A stretch of DNA of 31,199 bases. Origin: a bacterium (GTDB taxonomy: Bacteria > SM23-31 > JAUVVT01). The notes beneath the pieces are model-generated. The model was not told where the DNA came from. It was given only the letters and a program-made list of their open reading frames with translations, and did no database searches. Position numbers and translations under genes: made by a program. The stretch lies in the NCBI GenBank assembly GCA_030616165.1, contig JAUWXV010000013.1:1-31199 (forward strand), read 5' to 3'. Positions 6,450 to 15,802 of this stretch are shown here, piece by piece. Each line of letters starts with the position of its first letter. The stretch's first letter is position 1.

Positions 6450-7820
6450 CTACTGCAGAAAAAGTTCTATAACCGGAACAGCCACACCAGGTTTTGTTAC
6501 AGGCAGTTGAAGTGTCAATGTCTCGCGGGAAATTCCTGCTCCCAGCCTTAATCTGCGCTGGGAAAATCTAACTTCTGATGCGTCATTGAGTAATTGAGCA
6601 TATTTTACCCTGCCGGCAAAACCATCGAGGTGCAGTCTGCCCATAGGCCAGTCTAAGACGTGCACATACAGACGTCTGGTTTCGGGATTGTAAGTCAGGA
6701 TGCAATCCTCTGGGGCTATGAATTCTTCCGGTGCCTGCGTACATCCATAGATGGAGCGGCCATGCAGTTTCATCCACTCGCCAATTTCATTAAGCCTGTC
6801 TTTTGCACGGTTGTCAAAAGTTCCTCGAGCGGTTGGTCCGACATTCAGGAGGAGATTGCCGCCCTTACTGACAGTTTCAGTTAACAGCACTATCAGTTGA
6901 CGTGTGCTCTTCCAGGTGGTCTCGTCACGATAGTAACCCCAGGATCCCGAAAAAGTTTGACAAGTCTCCCAGGGCACTTTCTTGCCGTTCACTGTTACCC
7001 ATTCGCGGGGCATATACTGTTCGGGAGTTCTAAAATCCCACCCTCCTGGTACATCAAGCAGATCAAGGCGGTCATTCAGGACAACATTAGGCTGAATCTG
7101 GCGAATCATCTTCAAAAGTTTTTCCGACTGCCAGTCATCTCTGCCCTTGCCGTCCTTTCCTGGGAACGAAAAATCCAGAAAAAGGCAGTCGATCTGACCG
7201 AATTCGGTCAGCAGTTCCCGAACCTGATTGTACAGATATTCTGCATATTTTCTTACGTCTCTGTCTTTAGTCTTTTCTCTGAACTCCTTATTGTCACGCA
7301 TTGGGTGGCGACTATCAACAGGGTACTCGGGATGATGCCAATCAATTAGAGAATAGTAGAATCCAACGCGAATTCCTTCATTACGAAAGGCATTAACCAT
7401 CGGCTTTATAAGGTCTTTGCCATAGGGCGTGTTTGTTGACTTATAATCGGTATACTTCGAGTCCCACAGGCAGAAACCTTCATGGTGCTTGGTTGTGACA
7501 ACAAAATACTTCATCCCGGCATTTTTTGCATCACGCGCCCATTCTTCGGGATTGTAAAGGTCAGGATTGAATAGTTCGAAATACTTTTGATAATCTTCAT
7601 CGGTCATGCGTTCTCTATTCTTGACCCACTCATGCCGGGCAGGCATTGCGTAAAGCCCCCAGTGAATAAACATGCCGAACCGTGCCTCAGTCCACCACTT
7701 CATCCTTGCTTCGCGCTGCTGTTCCGTCTCCTGGGCCTGAATCGGTAACACTATAAACAAGGACAACAGCAGACTCGCCACCGCAAGGCTCTTTATGTAC
7801 CTCGTACATTTACTGTTCAT
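6450..7820 (-). CDS. Alpha-L-fucosidase, GH29 family, exported, 456 aa
   Basis: It hydrolyses terminal alpha-L-fucose from glycans. A signal peptide (residues 1-30, ending PIQAQ) sends it to the periplasm or beyond. The GH29 TIM barrel occupies roughly residues 35-370: FGMFIHWGLYAMPA (48-61), the substrate-binding TTKHHEGFCLWDS (109-121), and the nucleophile region IDCLFLDFSFPG with Asp216 as the probable catalytic nucleophile. GGNLLLNVGPTARG and a C-terminal beta domain of about 80 residues follow. The length is normal for the family. The start at 7820 is backed by an AAAGGAGGAAGC site. It is divergent from the T9SS cargo gene at 8436, with a 615-bp gap. GC content is visibly higher than in flanking DNA. 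Confidence 0.93.
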   Translation of the reverse strand: MNSKCTRYIKSLAVASLLLSLFIVLPIQAQETEQQREARMKWWTEARFGMFIHWGLYAMPARHEWVKNRERMTDEDYQKYFELFNPDLYNPEEWARDAKNAGMKYFVVTTKHHEGFCLWDSKYTDYKSTNTPYGKDLIKPMVNAFRNEGIRVGFYYSLIDWHHPEYPVDSRHPMRDNKEFREKTKDRDVRKYAEYLYNQVRELLTEFGQIDCLFLDFSFPGKDGKGRDDWQSEKLLKMIRQIQPNVVLNDRLDLLDVPGGWDFRTPEQYMPREWVTVNGKKVPWETCQTFSGSWGYYRDETTWKSTRQLIVLLTETVSKGGNLLLNVGPTARGTFDNRAKDRLNEIGEWMKLHGRSIYGCTQAPEEFIAPEDCILTYNPETRRLYVHVLDWPMGRLHLDGFAGRVKYAQLLNDASEVRFSQRRLRLGAGISRETLTLQLPVTKPGVAVPVIELFLQ

Positions 7821-8435
7821 GCTTCCTCCTTTCGAAGTATTTATGGTTTTTTGTTTACTGTAATGATATGGATTCAGAAAAGCAAGATATTCTTAAGTGT
7901 CTTTTTGTGTAACCTACACATGTAGTTAATAATAGAAGCAATATGCCTTAATTATATATCTTTATCGCAGAGTTCCCTAATATATATTTCATCAGGTAAA
8001 CTTATGTTTCTAACATAATAAATTAAAATCGGATTGTCAAGAATTAAAGTGACAAATAGGTGGCACTTAGTGGTGACATTGGGGGATTTATCAAGATATT
8101 CAGGGACATTTCAAAATGCAGGATAGCATTGGTAAGATTAATATTATTAAAGTAATTCAAGCATTTTCAATATTGGAGCTGAACATGAGCGAAAAAACAT
8201 AAAAAATCTTGACAATTATAGATGTATTTTTTGTCTTCAACCTTCATTGCAATTTTCAATTAATTAGATAAAATAAAAATATAACTGGTGAATATTAATC
8301 GCTATATTAATTTGGTGAAAAATCACCAAAATTATCATTTCAAATTATATTGTTTTTATTAAATTTATAAGATGGCACATATATTGCGTTATTATAATAT
8401 AAACGCGTATTTTAAAATAAAGGAGGGACATAAAA
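7821..8435. other. Divergent intergenic region, fucosidase / T9SS cargo
   Basis: AT-rich, 615 bp, with no supported gene. It must hold promoters for both flanking genes, but I cannot pick a convincing pair. A run of TGGCACTTAGTGGTGACATTGG near 8060 is unlike the surrounding sequence and may be a remnant. Confidence 0.4.
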
Positions 8436-9656
8436 ATGAAAAACAAATTGAAACAATCTTACAAAATTATTTTTCTTAGTTTTATTATCTTATTATATTT
8501 TCCTTTATCAGTTTATTCTCAAGGAGATGAACAAGAAGTCTCGATAAAATCTATCAAAATCACACCGGCAGATACAACAATAGATATCGGAGCATCATTT
8601 ACATTCAATGCTTCTGCATATGATTCAAATCAAAATATAATAGATACAACATTTATCTGGAGTATATCAGATACTTCTATCGGAACAATTGATTCTACTG
8701 GATTATTTACAGCAGTTGATGCTGGTGAAGGATATATTATAATAACTCTCGATTCACTGGGAGATTCCGCTCATGTGACAGTGGTCGATACTTCAGTTTC
8801 AGGTGTTATAAATACAGTAACTATTCAAAAGGTTCTTCCAAATGGGAACCTGCATCATAAAATCGATGTTATTCAAGAAGGAAGCGGAGAATATAAGTTC
8901 AGTGGATTCCCATCACCTTTAAACTTTCTCAATGGCGGAAGGTTAATGTTCCCAACAGGTTCTCTTAGTGAAGATATAATAATAACTATTAAGCTACCCC
9001 AGATTGCGAGAATTGAAGGAGATATAGTTGCAGAATTTCACTCTGCATATCTCCACAGAGGTATAGCAAGTGGTGCTGAATTTGTTGTAACTGTAAATGG
9101 TGACACTATAAGTCCCTATGATTTCGATGCTCCGATTTCTGTTTCTCTCCCATATAAAAGAGGATTGTTAACCAAATTAGGTTTGGACCTGGAAAATATA
9201 ACTATGGCTTATTACAGTGATACCGAAGGATTTGATATTACTGGAATAACTAACGTTGTAATTGATTCTTCAAGAAACAGAATAATTGCAGATGTTGTGC
9301 ATTTTTCAACACTTGTGCTGTATGGAGAAACAGAAGCCACAGGAATAGATGAGATAATCTCAGAAAGCCAAATCCCAAATGAATTTTCCTTAGAGCAAAA
9401 TTATCCAAATCCATTTAATCCGGAAACGAAAATCATATATCAAATACCTAAAATTTCAAGGGTAACGATAAAAATATTTAATATTCTCGGTCAGGAAGTT
9501 AGGACTCTTATTGATAAGGAACAGACTATGGGTGAATATAAAGTAATATGGGATGGAAAAAATAATTCAGGAAATCCGGTCAGTTCAGGAATATACATTT
9601 ATCAACTAAGAACAAAAGATTTTATTAACTCTAAAAGGATGATATTACTGAGATAA
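8436..9656 (+). CDS. T9SS cargo protein with Big2-like Ig domain, 406 aa
   Basis: A signal peptide (about 1-29, ending VYSQ) is followed by a bacterial Ig-like Big2 domain (residues 36-116: ITPADTTIDIGASFTFNA, IWSISDTSIGTIDSTGLFTA). A central region (120-295) with GGRLMFPTGSLSED looks like a ZU5-type beta domain. The last 90 residues are a type A C-terminal sorting domain (QNYPNPFNPETKI 321-333, IFNILGQEVRTL, WDGKNNSGNPVSSGIYIYQL). Such domains direct outer-membrane passage by the type IX secretion system and are then cleaved. No enzyme motif is present, so a structural or adhesive surface role is likely. The ATG has a GGAGGG site. A clear terminator follows at 9755. Confidence 0.92.
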   Translation: MKNKLKQSYKIIFLSFIILLYFPLSVYSQGDEQEVSIKSIKITPADTTIDIGASFTFNASAYDSNQNIIDTTFIWSISDTSIGTIDSTGLFTAVDAGEGYIIITLDSLGDSAHVTVVDTSVSGVINTVTIQKVLPNGNLHHKIDVIQEGSGEYKFSGFPSPLNFLNGGRLMFPTGSLSEDIIITIKLPQIARIEGDIVAEFHSAYLHRGIASGAEFVVTVNGDTISPYDFDAPISVSLPYKRGLLTKLGLDLENITMAYYSDTEGFDITGITNVVIDSSRNRIIADVVHFSTLVLYGETEATGIDEIISESQIPNEFSLEQNYPNPFNPETKIIYQIPKISRVTIKIFNILGQEVRTLIDKEQTMGEYKVIWDGKNNSGNPVSSGIYIYQLRTKDFINSKRMILLR

Positions 9657-10104
9657 TTTAAAACACAAGAAAAATTATGGGAATACTCATAATCATTTTG
9701 TTGATGAAATAATCTGGAATAATTTGTATGGATAAGATGAACTAAATGTGATGAAGCCGAGACATCTCAAAACAAGAGAGATGTTTCGGCTTTACTCGTC
9801 ATGACATAATAGTGTTTCTTTCCACCAAGACAAATTAAGAGATACTTAAACTAAGTATGTAAATTAATAATCATTAAATAATTATAATTCTACTCTCTTA
9901 TGTTTTTCTCCAACCAAATCGGAGATGAACCAAAGAATAAACACATTGAATAGTTAGTGTCATATAATTCTTGCAAACTCATTTTTATTTAACATTTCAA
10001 AGAATTTTTAACTTGGACTTTGCTGATTCATAAACCCATATTGGAGTCAGGTTATACTGTCCGATTTTATTAGAATGTTCAGTGTCTAATAAACAATAAA
10101 TTCC
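9657..10104. other. Convergent intergenic region
   Basis: It lies between the T9SS cargo gene (plus) and the heparinase-like gene (minus). Apart from the hairpin at 9755-9793 I see nothing coding or repeated in it. Confidence 0.5.
9755..9793 (+). terminator. Hairpin terminator after T9SS cargo gene
   Basis: A 14-bp stem (9755-9768 with 9778-9791, one G-T pair) and a 9-nt loop, followed by a short T run. It lies about 100 nt past the stop at 9656. Confidence 0.7.
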
Positions 10105-12102
10105 TCACTCTGTGATCTGCATTGTCAATGTGTCGCGGAGTTGGGGAGTATCTGCATGCAGTAGTATTCGTGTAAGGCGGTTACCCCACAGTGATTTCAA
10201 TCTACCATCTTCAATAACGATGTTCTCAAGGTCTACTTTCAACTTGTTTGCATTATAATGGATACGGACAATAAAAGGTTGATTGTTAGTCTCAACTGAA
10301 ACTTCTTTCAAAGTCAGCAGCCCGGGTTTATCCACAGTAACTTCGCAGGAAGTCATCAGGGTCAGTGTCAGGTTTGAGGCGGAGTCTGTCAACTCGTAAG
10401 TATCTGTTACTATGACCTCCTTTCCCCGGTTTAAACGGATCGAACGCAGCCATGAACCCACACCTGCCTCCGACGGATAGGCTTCAGCGATGTCCATTGT
10501 CAATTGTGCGTATGATTCATTGGATTTATAGGTAGCGTTCCGTGCTGCAAACTTTCTGCCCGCCTCCTGCATCACACCATTGATAGTAGGCAAGTTGTGA
10601 AATGCAGACTGCATGGTCCAGATCTCATAACGTTGTGAGCTAAACGTCTTTTTCGTGTAAGTCTCCACTCCTACATCAATAATTGCCGGTCGCCCATTCA
10701 TATAAACAATAAAATTGCCCACATCATTATGATTATGGCTCTCATTGTTGTGTCCCCCTTTTGCTGCAACAAAGAGCCCTTCTGAAGAACGTTCATTAGA
10801 ACGCACTGCCATTACCTGAAGATTGGGAAACCATACATTTTTTAAAAGCGGCTTGTAAGCTTCTGCAGTCAGTAATTCGGACAAATTAAATATAGCGGGT
10901 AACTGGCGTCCAATACTTCCTGAAACGCAAGGGTTTTCAGCATGCCTTTTTGCCCCCACAAATGCACCCAATGCTGAAAGGTTTTTATCTGTGATTCTAT
11001 TGCCATAGCGGTATACCAGGTCTCCCGCTAAGGATACCTTAGCGGGAGCGTCGGCAAAGTTGATGAAGTAGTTATCATTGATATGTGCGCGATATATGTA
11101 ACGCCCAATCTCCTGAATCAGTGGCTCATTATAAACATTAATTGCACCATCTGTTGCGCTATATAGAAGCTCGAGGCAGTCAAATAATGAAGCACCCGCC
11201 CTCCCCCAGTAACTGGGACCTTCGTCGCATCCACCATCCGGAGGGTAACCGGATATAAATTTATCAAGACTTTTCAGGATTTTGTGAACAGCTTCCAGAC
11301 GCTGTACCTCGTCAGTCTCCATTAGCAGAACAGCGGTAAGCCAGTTAGAGTTACACCAGGGATTCCAGTTGTTGACACGATTGTCTTTAAATCCCATCCA
11401 CCAGAAGTCGTCGCGTTCAAAGCAGGGAATCAGAACCCGCCTTTCCATTTCCTGTTTAATGCGTTCACATACAAGAGGAGATACACTATCCAGGTGAGGC
11501 TCTAAAAGATAAACGGTCCAGGCTAATAAACTAACTGTTTCGGCGACAAAAAGGTCAACGGTAGGTTCTGCGATATCGGGTAGACCGAATCCTATCTTTT
11601 GCATAGACAAATGTGCTGGAACACCCCAATAGGACTCTTCACATATTGCCCATACGCCATTAACTATATCGTCAATGAATCTTCCTTTTCCCTCGATACA
11701 TTCCGCAATGACCAGATTACACAGGGTACTGCGGCGATTGAAACTTGGCCTCTCATAATTACTCCTGTTACCGTTCCTGGCGAATTGAAGAAAAAGGGTT
11801 GCTGGCAGCGAAGGCCAGTCGTAATTCAGTGAACGTTCACCTCTTGCGATGTGGCACTGACGGGTTTTTTCTTGTAGGAGCATCCAGGGTTTCCGCTCAT
11901 TGGCTGTTGGAAAAGGATGCCAGTCTGTTCGTGATATAAGTATATTTTTTAAGGTTTCTTTCGGGTAGAGTTCACTCAGTATAAGTTTATTTCCCGCCTC
12001 CTGAGCATATATTCCGTTACTGTATGTAATCATAAAAAGTGCCACTACGATGGCTAATCCCAAGAAAAATCTTCCCTTTCGTGATTTTTCACTATAAATC
12101 AT
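10105..12102 (-). CDS. Heparinase II/III-like polysaccharide lyase, exported, 665 aa
   Basis: The N-terminus is basic then hydrophobic (about residues 11-34, ending IYAQ), a signal peptide. Residues 60-400 form an all-alpha toroid region typical of alginate and heparin lyases (NSNWLTAVLL 251-260, PPDGGCDEGPSYWGRAGAS 287-305). The heparinase II/III C-terminal beta domain follows with the diagnostic ESHNHNDVGNFIVYMNGRPAII (454-475), where His456 and His458 lie in the conserved motif. It should cleave uronic-acid-containing glycans by beta-elimination; which glycan cannot be read from sequence. The start at 12102 has a GGGAGGTAA site. It is divergent from uxaE across 483 bp, suggesting joint control of uronate release and uronate catabolism. 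Confidence 0.88.
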   Translation of the reverse strand: MIYSEKSRKGRFFLGLAIVVALFMITYSNGIYAQEAGNKLILSELYPKETLKNILISRTDWHPFPTANERKPWMLLQEKTRQCHIARGERSLNYDWPSLPATLFLQFARNGNRSNYERPSFNRRSTLCNLVIAECIEGKGRFIDDIVNGVWAICEESYWGVPAHLSMQKIGFGLPDIAEPTVDLFVAETVSLLAWTVYLLEPHLDSVSPLVCERIKQEMERRVLIPCFERDDFWWMGFKDNRVNNWNPWCNSNWLTAVLLMETDEVQRLEAVHKILKSLDKFISGYPPDGGCDEGPSYWGRAGASLFDCLELLYSATDGAINVYNEPLIQEIGRYIYRAHINDNYFINFADAPAKVSLAGDLVYRYGNRITDKNLSALGAFVGAKRHAENPCVSGSIGRQLPAIFNLSELLTAEAYKPLLKNVWFPNLQVMAVRSNERSSEGLFVAAKGGHNNESHNHNDVGNFIVYMNGRPAIIDVGVETYTKKTFSSQRYEIWTMQSAFHNLPTINGVMQEAGRKFAARNATYKSNESYAQLTMDIAEAYPSEAGVGSWLRSIRLNRGKEVIVTDTYELTDSASNLTLTLMTSCEVTVDKPGLLTLKEVSVETNNQPFIVRIHYNANKLKVDLENIVIEDGRLKSLWGNRLTRILLHADTPQLRDTLTMQITE

Positions 12103-12585
12103 ATTATGTTACCTCCCGATAAATTTTGCAGAAATATAAAATAAAAACAAAAAAGAATTATTTTTTTTTCTATTAAAAAATATATTATGAAAAATAGCAA
12201 AAATCAAGGAAAAATAAAATAATTTAATTTCTATAAATTTATTTTTATACAATATTTTGTGAAATATTATGTGATTCTTTCTGTAATTTTGTGATAAAGT
12301 AAATTTTTAATAATAAAAGAAATCCATCGCTATTATTTATATTAAAAAAATAAAAAGCAGTGTTAATGATTACCTGTTAAATTACTTGTAAAAATGAGTT
12401 TAAGTATCGATTATATATTTCACTTTTTCGGCAGTATATTTCAATAAAAATTCCTCTTTCAATATAAACATATCTATCGAATAAAAAATATTTGCATTTA
12501 GTTATGAAAAATATATATTTTAATAAAGTTATATTATACTCGCAAAATAAGGAAATATATTATTTATTATACAAAAAGGAGATTT
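12103..12585. other. Divergent regulatory region, lyase / uxaE
   Basis: 483 bp of extreme AT content without a gene. The TTGCAT (about 12492) and TATATT pair with 16-nt spacing could serve uxaE, with low confidence. I found no clear operator palindrome. Confidence 0.4.
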
Positions 12586-13836
12586 ATGATTTTAGAAAAA
12601 TATTCTATTGGAATCGGTGACAGATTTGCGCATCAAGGCAAAGCACAACTTGATGCATTAATTAAGGCAAAAGCACAGGGTGTTTTTATTGTTCCTGTCT
12701 GGAATAAATCTTACAGAGAGCACACTATAATAAAATCCGTTCCTGCAGATACTCGTAATGAGGCTGACGAAGCTGTGAATGCAGTCGGTTGGAAAGATGC
12801 ATATTACGTGGACGCCGATCACATTGGGCTTAAAAACGTTGGCGATTTCATGGAATCAAGCGATTTCTTTACCCTCGATGTTGCTGATTTTATCTCAGAA
12901 ATTTCAGAAGAACGAGAATTACATGAATTTATCAAAAAACAGGTTAAATATGTCGGGATATTTGATATACCCGGAATTGATGAATCCTTTCAGATAACAG
13001 TTGAAATGGTCGAAAAGACCGCACGTAAATTTTTGTATGCCATAAAAGAAGCTGGTAAAATTTATAGACACATTGAAAGCGTAAAAGGAAAGGACGCATT
13101 CGTAACCGAGGTGTCTGTTGATGAATCTAATGAGCCCCAGACACCAGTTGAACTTTTCTTTATCCTGTCTGCTGTCGCAGAAGAAGGAATTCCTGCACAA
13201 ACGATAGCCCCTAAGTTCACTGGCAGATTTAATAAAGGTGTTGATTATGTCGGCGATTTGCAGCAATTTACCAAGGAATTTGAAGAAGATATTGCCATAA
13301 TCAATTTTGCCATAAAAGAATTTTCACTTCCGGCGAACCTGAAATTGAGTATTCATTCTGGCAGTGATAAGTTTTCAATTTATCCTCCCATCAGAAAAGC
13401 GCTGCAAAAATTTGATACCGGTCTACATCTTAAAACTGCAGGTACGACATGGCTTGAAGAGTTGATTGGTCTTGCTATGGCAGGCGGCGACGGTCTGGAC
13501 ATTGTAAAAGAGGTTTATAAAAAAGCTTACTTCAGGTTTGAGGAACTCTGCAAACCATATGCCGCAGTAATCGATATTAATAAAGATAGACTTCCCTCTC
13601 CCGAAGCCGTTGGCAGGTGGGACGAAGGGACATACGCTTCTACATTAAGGCATGACCAAAAATGTGAATTGTATAATTCTAATTTCCGTCAGCTCCTGCA
13701 CATCGGATACAAAATTGCCGCTGAAATGGTCAACCGTTATCTTGATGGATTAGTAAAACATGAAAAGGTGATTGCACAAAATGTAACTGAAAACATTTAC
13801 GAAAGACATTTAAAACCAATATTTATCGGGGAATGA
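12586..13836 (+). CDS. uxaE: Tagaturonate epimerase, 416 aa
   Basis: This is a full-length member of the UxaE family, which in Thermotoga converts D-tagaturonate to D-fructuronate and so joins galacturonate to the glucuronate route. Recognised from the N-terminus YSIGIGDRFAHQGKAQLDAL, the KFTGRFNKGVDYVGDL segment and the sugar-binding-like LKLSIHSGSDKFSIYPPI, followed by GLHLKTAGTTWLEELIGLA and the RHDQKCELYNSNFRQLLH tail. It has no signal peptide, so it acts in the cytoplasm, unlike the exported glycan enzymes around it. ATG at 12586 is preceded by AAAAGGAG. A terminator lies at 13878. A degenerate second copy of its last 69 codons is at 17484-17693. Partner genes such as uxaC and uxuB are not in the window. 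Confidence 0.9.
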   Translation: MILEKYSIGIGDRFAHQGKAQLDALIKAKAQGVFIVPVWNKSYREHTIIKSVPADTRNEADEAVNAVGWKDAYYVDADHIGLKNVGDFMESSDFFTLDVADFISEISEERELHEFIKKQVKYVGIFDIPGIDESFQITVEMVEKTARKFLYAIKEAGKIYRHIESVKGKDAFVTEVSVDESNEPQTPVELFFILSAVAEEGIPAQTIAPKFTGRFNKGVDYVGDLQQFTKEFEEDIAIINFAIKEFSLPANLKLSIHSGSDKFSIYPPIRKALQKFDTGLHLKTAGTTWLEELIGLAMAGGDGLDIVKEVYKKAYFRFEELCKPYAAVIDINKDRLPSPEAVGRWDEGTYASTLRHDQKCELYNSNFRQLLHIGYKIAAEMVNRYLDGLVKHEKVIAQNVTENIYERHLKPIFIGE

Positions 13837-14144
13837 TATACAGCAGGTTCGGTTCCCTCGTTAGTGTATATAAAAAACTTGGCTTAAATCATAAGCCGGG
13901 CTTTATTTTTTGTCTTTGGAGTTTTTATCGATAAACTAATTAGCATGCTTGATAAGAAAACGAAAAAATAGATAGGATTGAGACAAGGTTCAATTGACTT
14001 TGAATATTAATCTTTCAGCAGTCGAGTAAACAGTAAAAAATTTGGAGACTGGTCAATTGAAAAGAAATATATTTTTAAAAAAAGTGATACTCACAGCAAT
14101 TGAGAGTACCAAGGTTATTTAAATAATAAGGAGGTAATAAAACT
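13837..14144. other. Intergenic region uxaE / sulfatase
   Basis: 308 bp holding the uxaE terminator and, at the end, the AAGGAGGTAATAAAACT ribosome binding site of the sulfatase gene. Nothing else is recognised. Confidence 0.5.
13878..13912 (+). terminator. Probable terminator of uxaE
   Basis: Stem CTTGGCTTA / TAAGCCGGG (13878-13886 with 13892-13900, two G-T pairs) and a 5-nt loop, followed by a T-rich tract. Confidence 0.6.
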
Positions 14145-15595
14145 ATGAAAAGACGAGATTTTTTACGCATGACGACATACGGAGTGATGGCATCAGCATT
14201 GCCACTTATTTCTTGTGATGCCAATAAAAAACTAAAGAGTAAACAGCCCAATATCATTTTCATTATGGCTGATGATCTTGGCTATAGTCATCTCGGCTGC
14301 TATGGTCAGAAAAAAATCCGCACACCGAATTTAGACCAGTTTTCGTCTGAGGGTATGCGTTTCACTCAATGCTACGCGGGCTCACCGGTCTGTGCCCCTT
14401 CCCGGAGTGTATTAATGACCGGGATGCACTGTGGGCACACGTCTGTGCGGGGAAACAGCGGTGGGATTCCAATACTCCCTGAGGATGTGACCATCGGTGA
14501 GGTCCTGAAACAAGGGGGCTATACAACGGGAATCTTCGGTAAATGGGGCCTTGGGGATACTGGAACGACCGGAGTACCCAACAAGCAAGGCTTTGATGAG
14601 TTTTTCGGCTACCTGCACCAGGTCCATTGCCACTTCTATTACCCCTACTATCTATGGGAAAACGATAAAAAGTATCTTCTGCCGGGCAATGAGGGGGGCA
14701 AAAGGCAGCAGTATACGCATGACATATAGTCGATAAAGCTTTAAACTTTATACGTTCCAACAAGAACGGACCGTTTTTTTTGTATTTGCCCTTTACGATT
14801 CCACACACAGAACTGCTGGTTCCTGAGGATTCGTTCCGTGAATACGAAGGCAAGTTTCCAGAACCAAATCCCTATGTAGACAGCCGTGGGCACTACGCTG
14901 ACCAGCCCGCTCCCCGAACGACATTTGCTGCGATGGTTACCCGGATGGACAGGGATATTGGACGGATTATGGCTTTACTTAAGGAACTCAAAATTGATGA
15001 TGACACAATTGTATTCTTTACCAGCGATAACGGCGGACAGATGAGTGGAGGTCCAGATTTGGAGTTCTTTCAGGGCAACAGGGAGCTCCGTGCAGGCAAA
15101 GGTCAGTTGTACGAAGGGGGAATTCGTGTGCCGATGATGGTGCGCTGGCCGGGCAAAATAGGTGCAGGACTGGTAAACGACCACGTGTGGGCGTTTTGGG
15201 ATGTAACGCCGACGCTTTCTGAGCTCGGTGGAGTTAAAATTTCTCATTCCATTGATGGTATTTCGGTAGTCCCCACATTACTCGGACAGGAAAAAGTGGG
15301 TCATCGACAGCAAAAACATAAGTTTCTTTATTGGGAACATCCACGAGGAAAAGATATGATGCAAGCAGTTCGGATGGACGATTGGAAGGCAGTCCTACTT
15401 AAGGGTGATGGGCAACTTGAGCTATACAATCTCAAATACGACATCGGTGAGTATAATAATGTGGCAGCAGCAAATCCCGAAATAATCAATGAAATTGAAG
15501 TCTATTTGAAAACTGCGCGAACTGAACCACGTAAGTACAAACCTCAGCCGCGGACAGCTGGCTCAAAGCGGGAAGAGACGGGATATATTCGCTAA
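14145..15595 (+). pseudogene. Arylsulfatase-family (S1) sulfatase, frameshifted
   Basis: Two frames give one sulfatase. Residues 1-192 run from 14145; the frame ends at a TAG at 14727, and the protein continues one frame over from 14729 (VDKALNFIRSNKNGPFFLYLP) to 15595. One missing base near 14727 explains it. The N-terminus [20 protein letters not shown] is a twin-arginine signal, and LISC24 is a lipobox-like end, so the ancestral protein was a folded, Tat-exported lipoprotein. Metal ligands D43 and D44 ([11 protein letters not shown]) and the CAPSR motif with Cys83, the residue matured to formylglycine, are intact. The second half keeps FFTSDNGG, ELRAGKGQLYEGGIRVPMMVRWPG and LYNLKYDIGE. All motifs being intact suggests a recent mutation or a sequencing error. 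It removes sulfate esters from glycans. Confidence 0.88.
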
Positions 15596-15802
15596 GGTGC
15601 TGGGAAAGAATCATTCAAACGAACGGTCGGCTTTCTATGAAAGTTCTCATTGACAACCTATACGTAATTGCTCTGGATCTGTAGCCGCTGTCGGTCTACT
15701 TTGGCAGCAAAGATAAACATGAAATATAATAAGAATGTTTTTGTGAAGGTTTTAAAGATAAGAATAAATGTTTGAGTTAACATTAAACAAGGAGAAAGCA
15801 AC

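Noticed and set aside
6897-7349. 150-codon plus-strand frame
   Set aside because: Shadow of the GH29 gene on the opposite strand; the minus-strand product has clear motifs and a signal peptide.
14362-14853. 163-codon minus-strand frame
   Set aside because: Antisense to the sulfatase; rich in Ser/Pro/His with no coding features.
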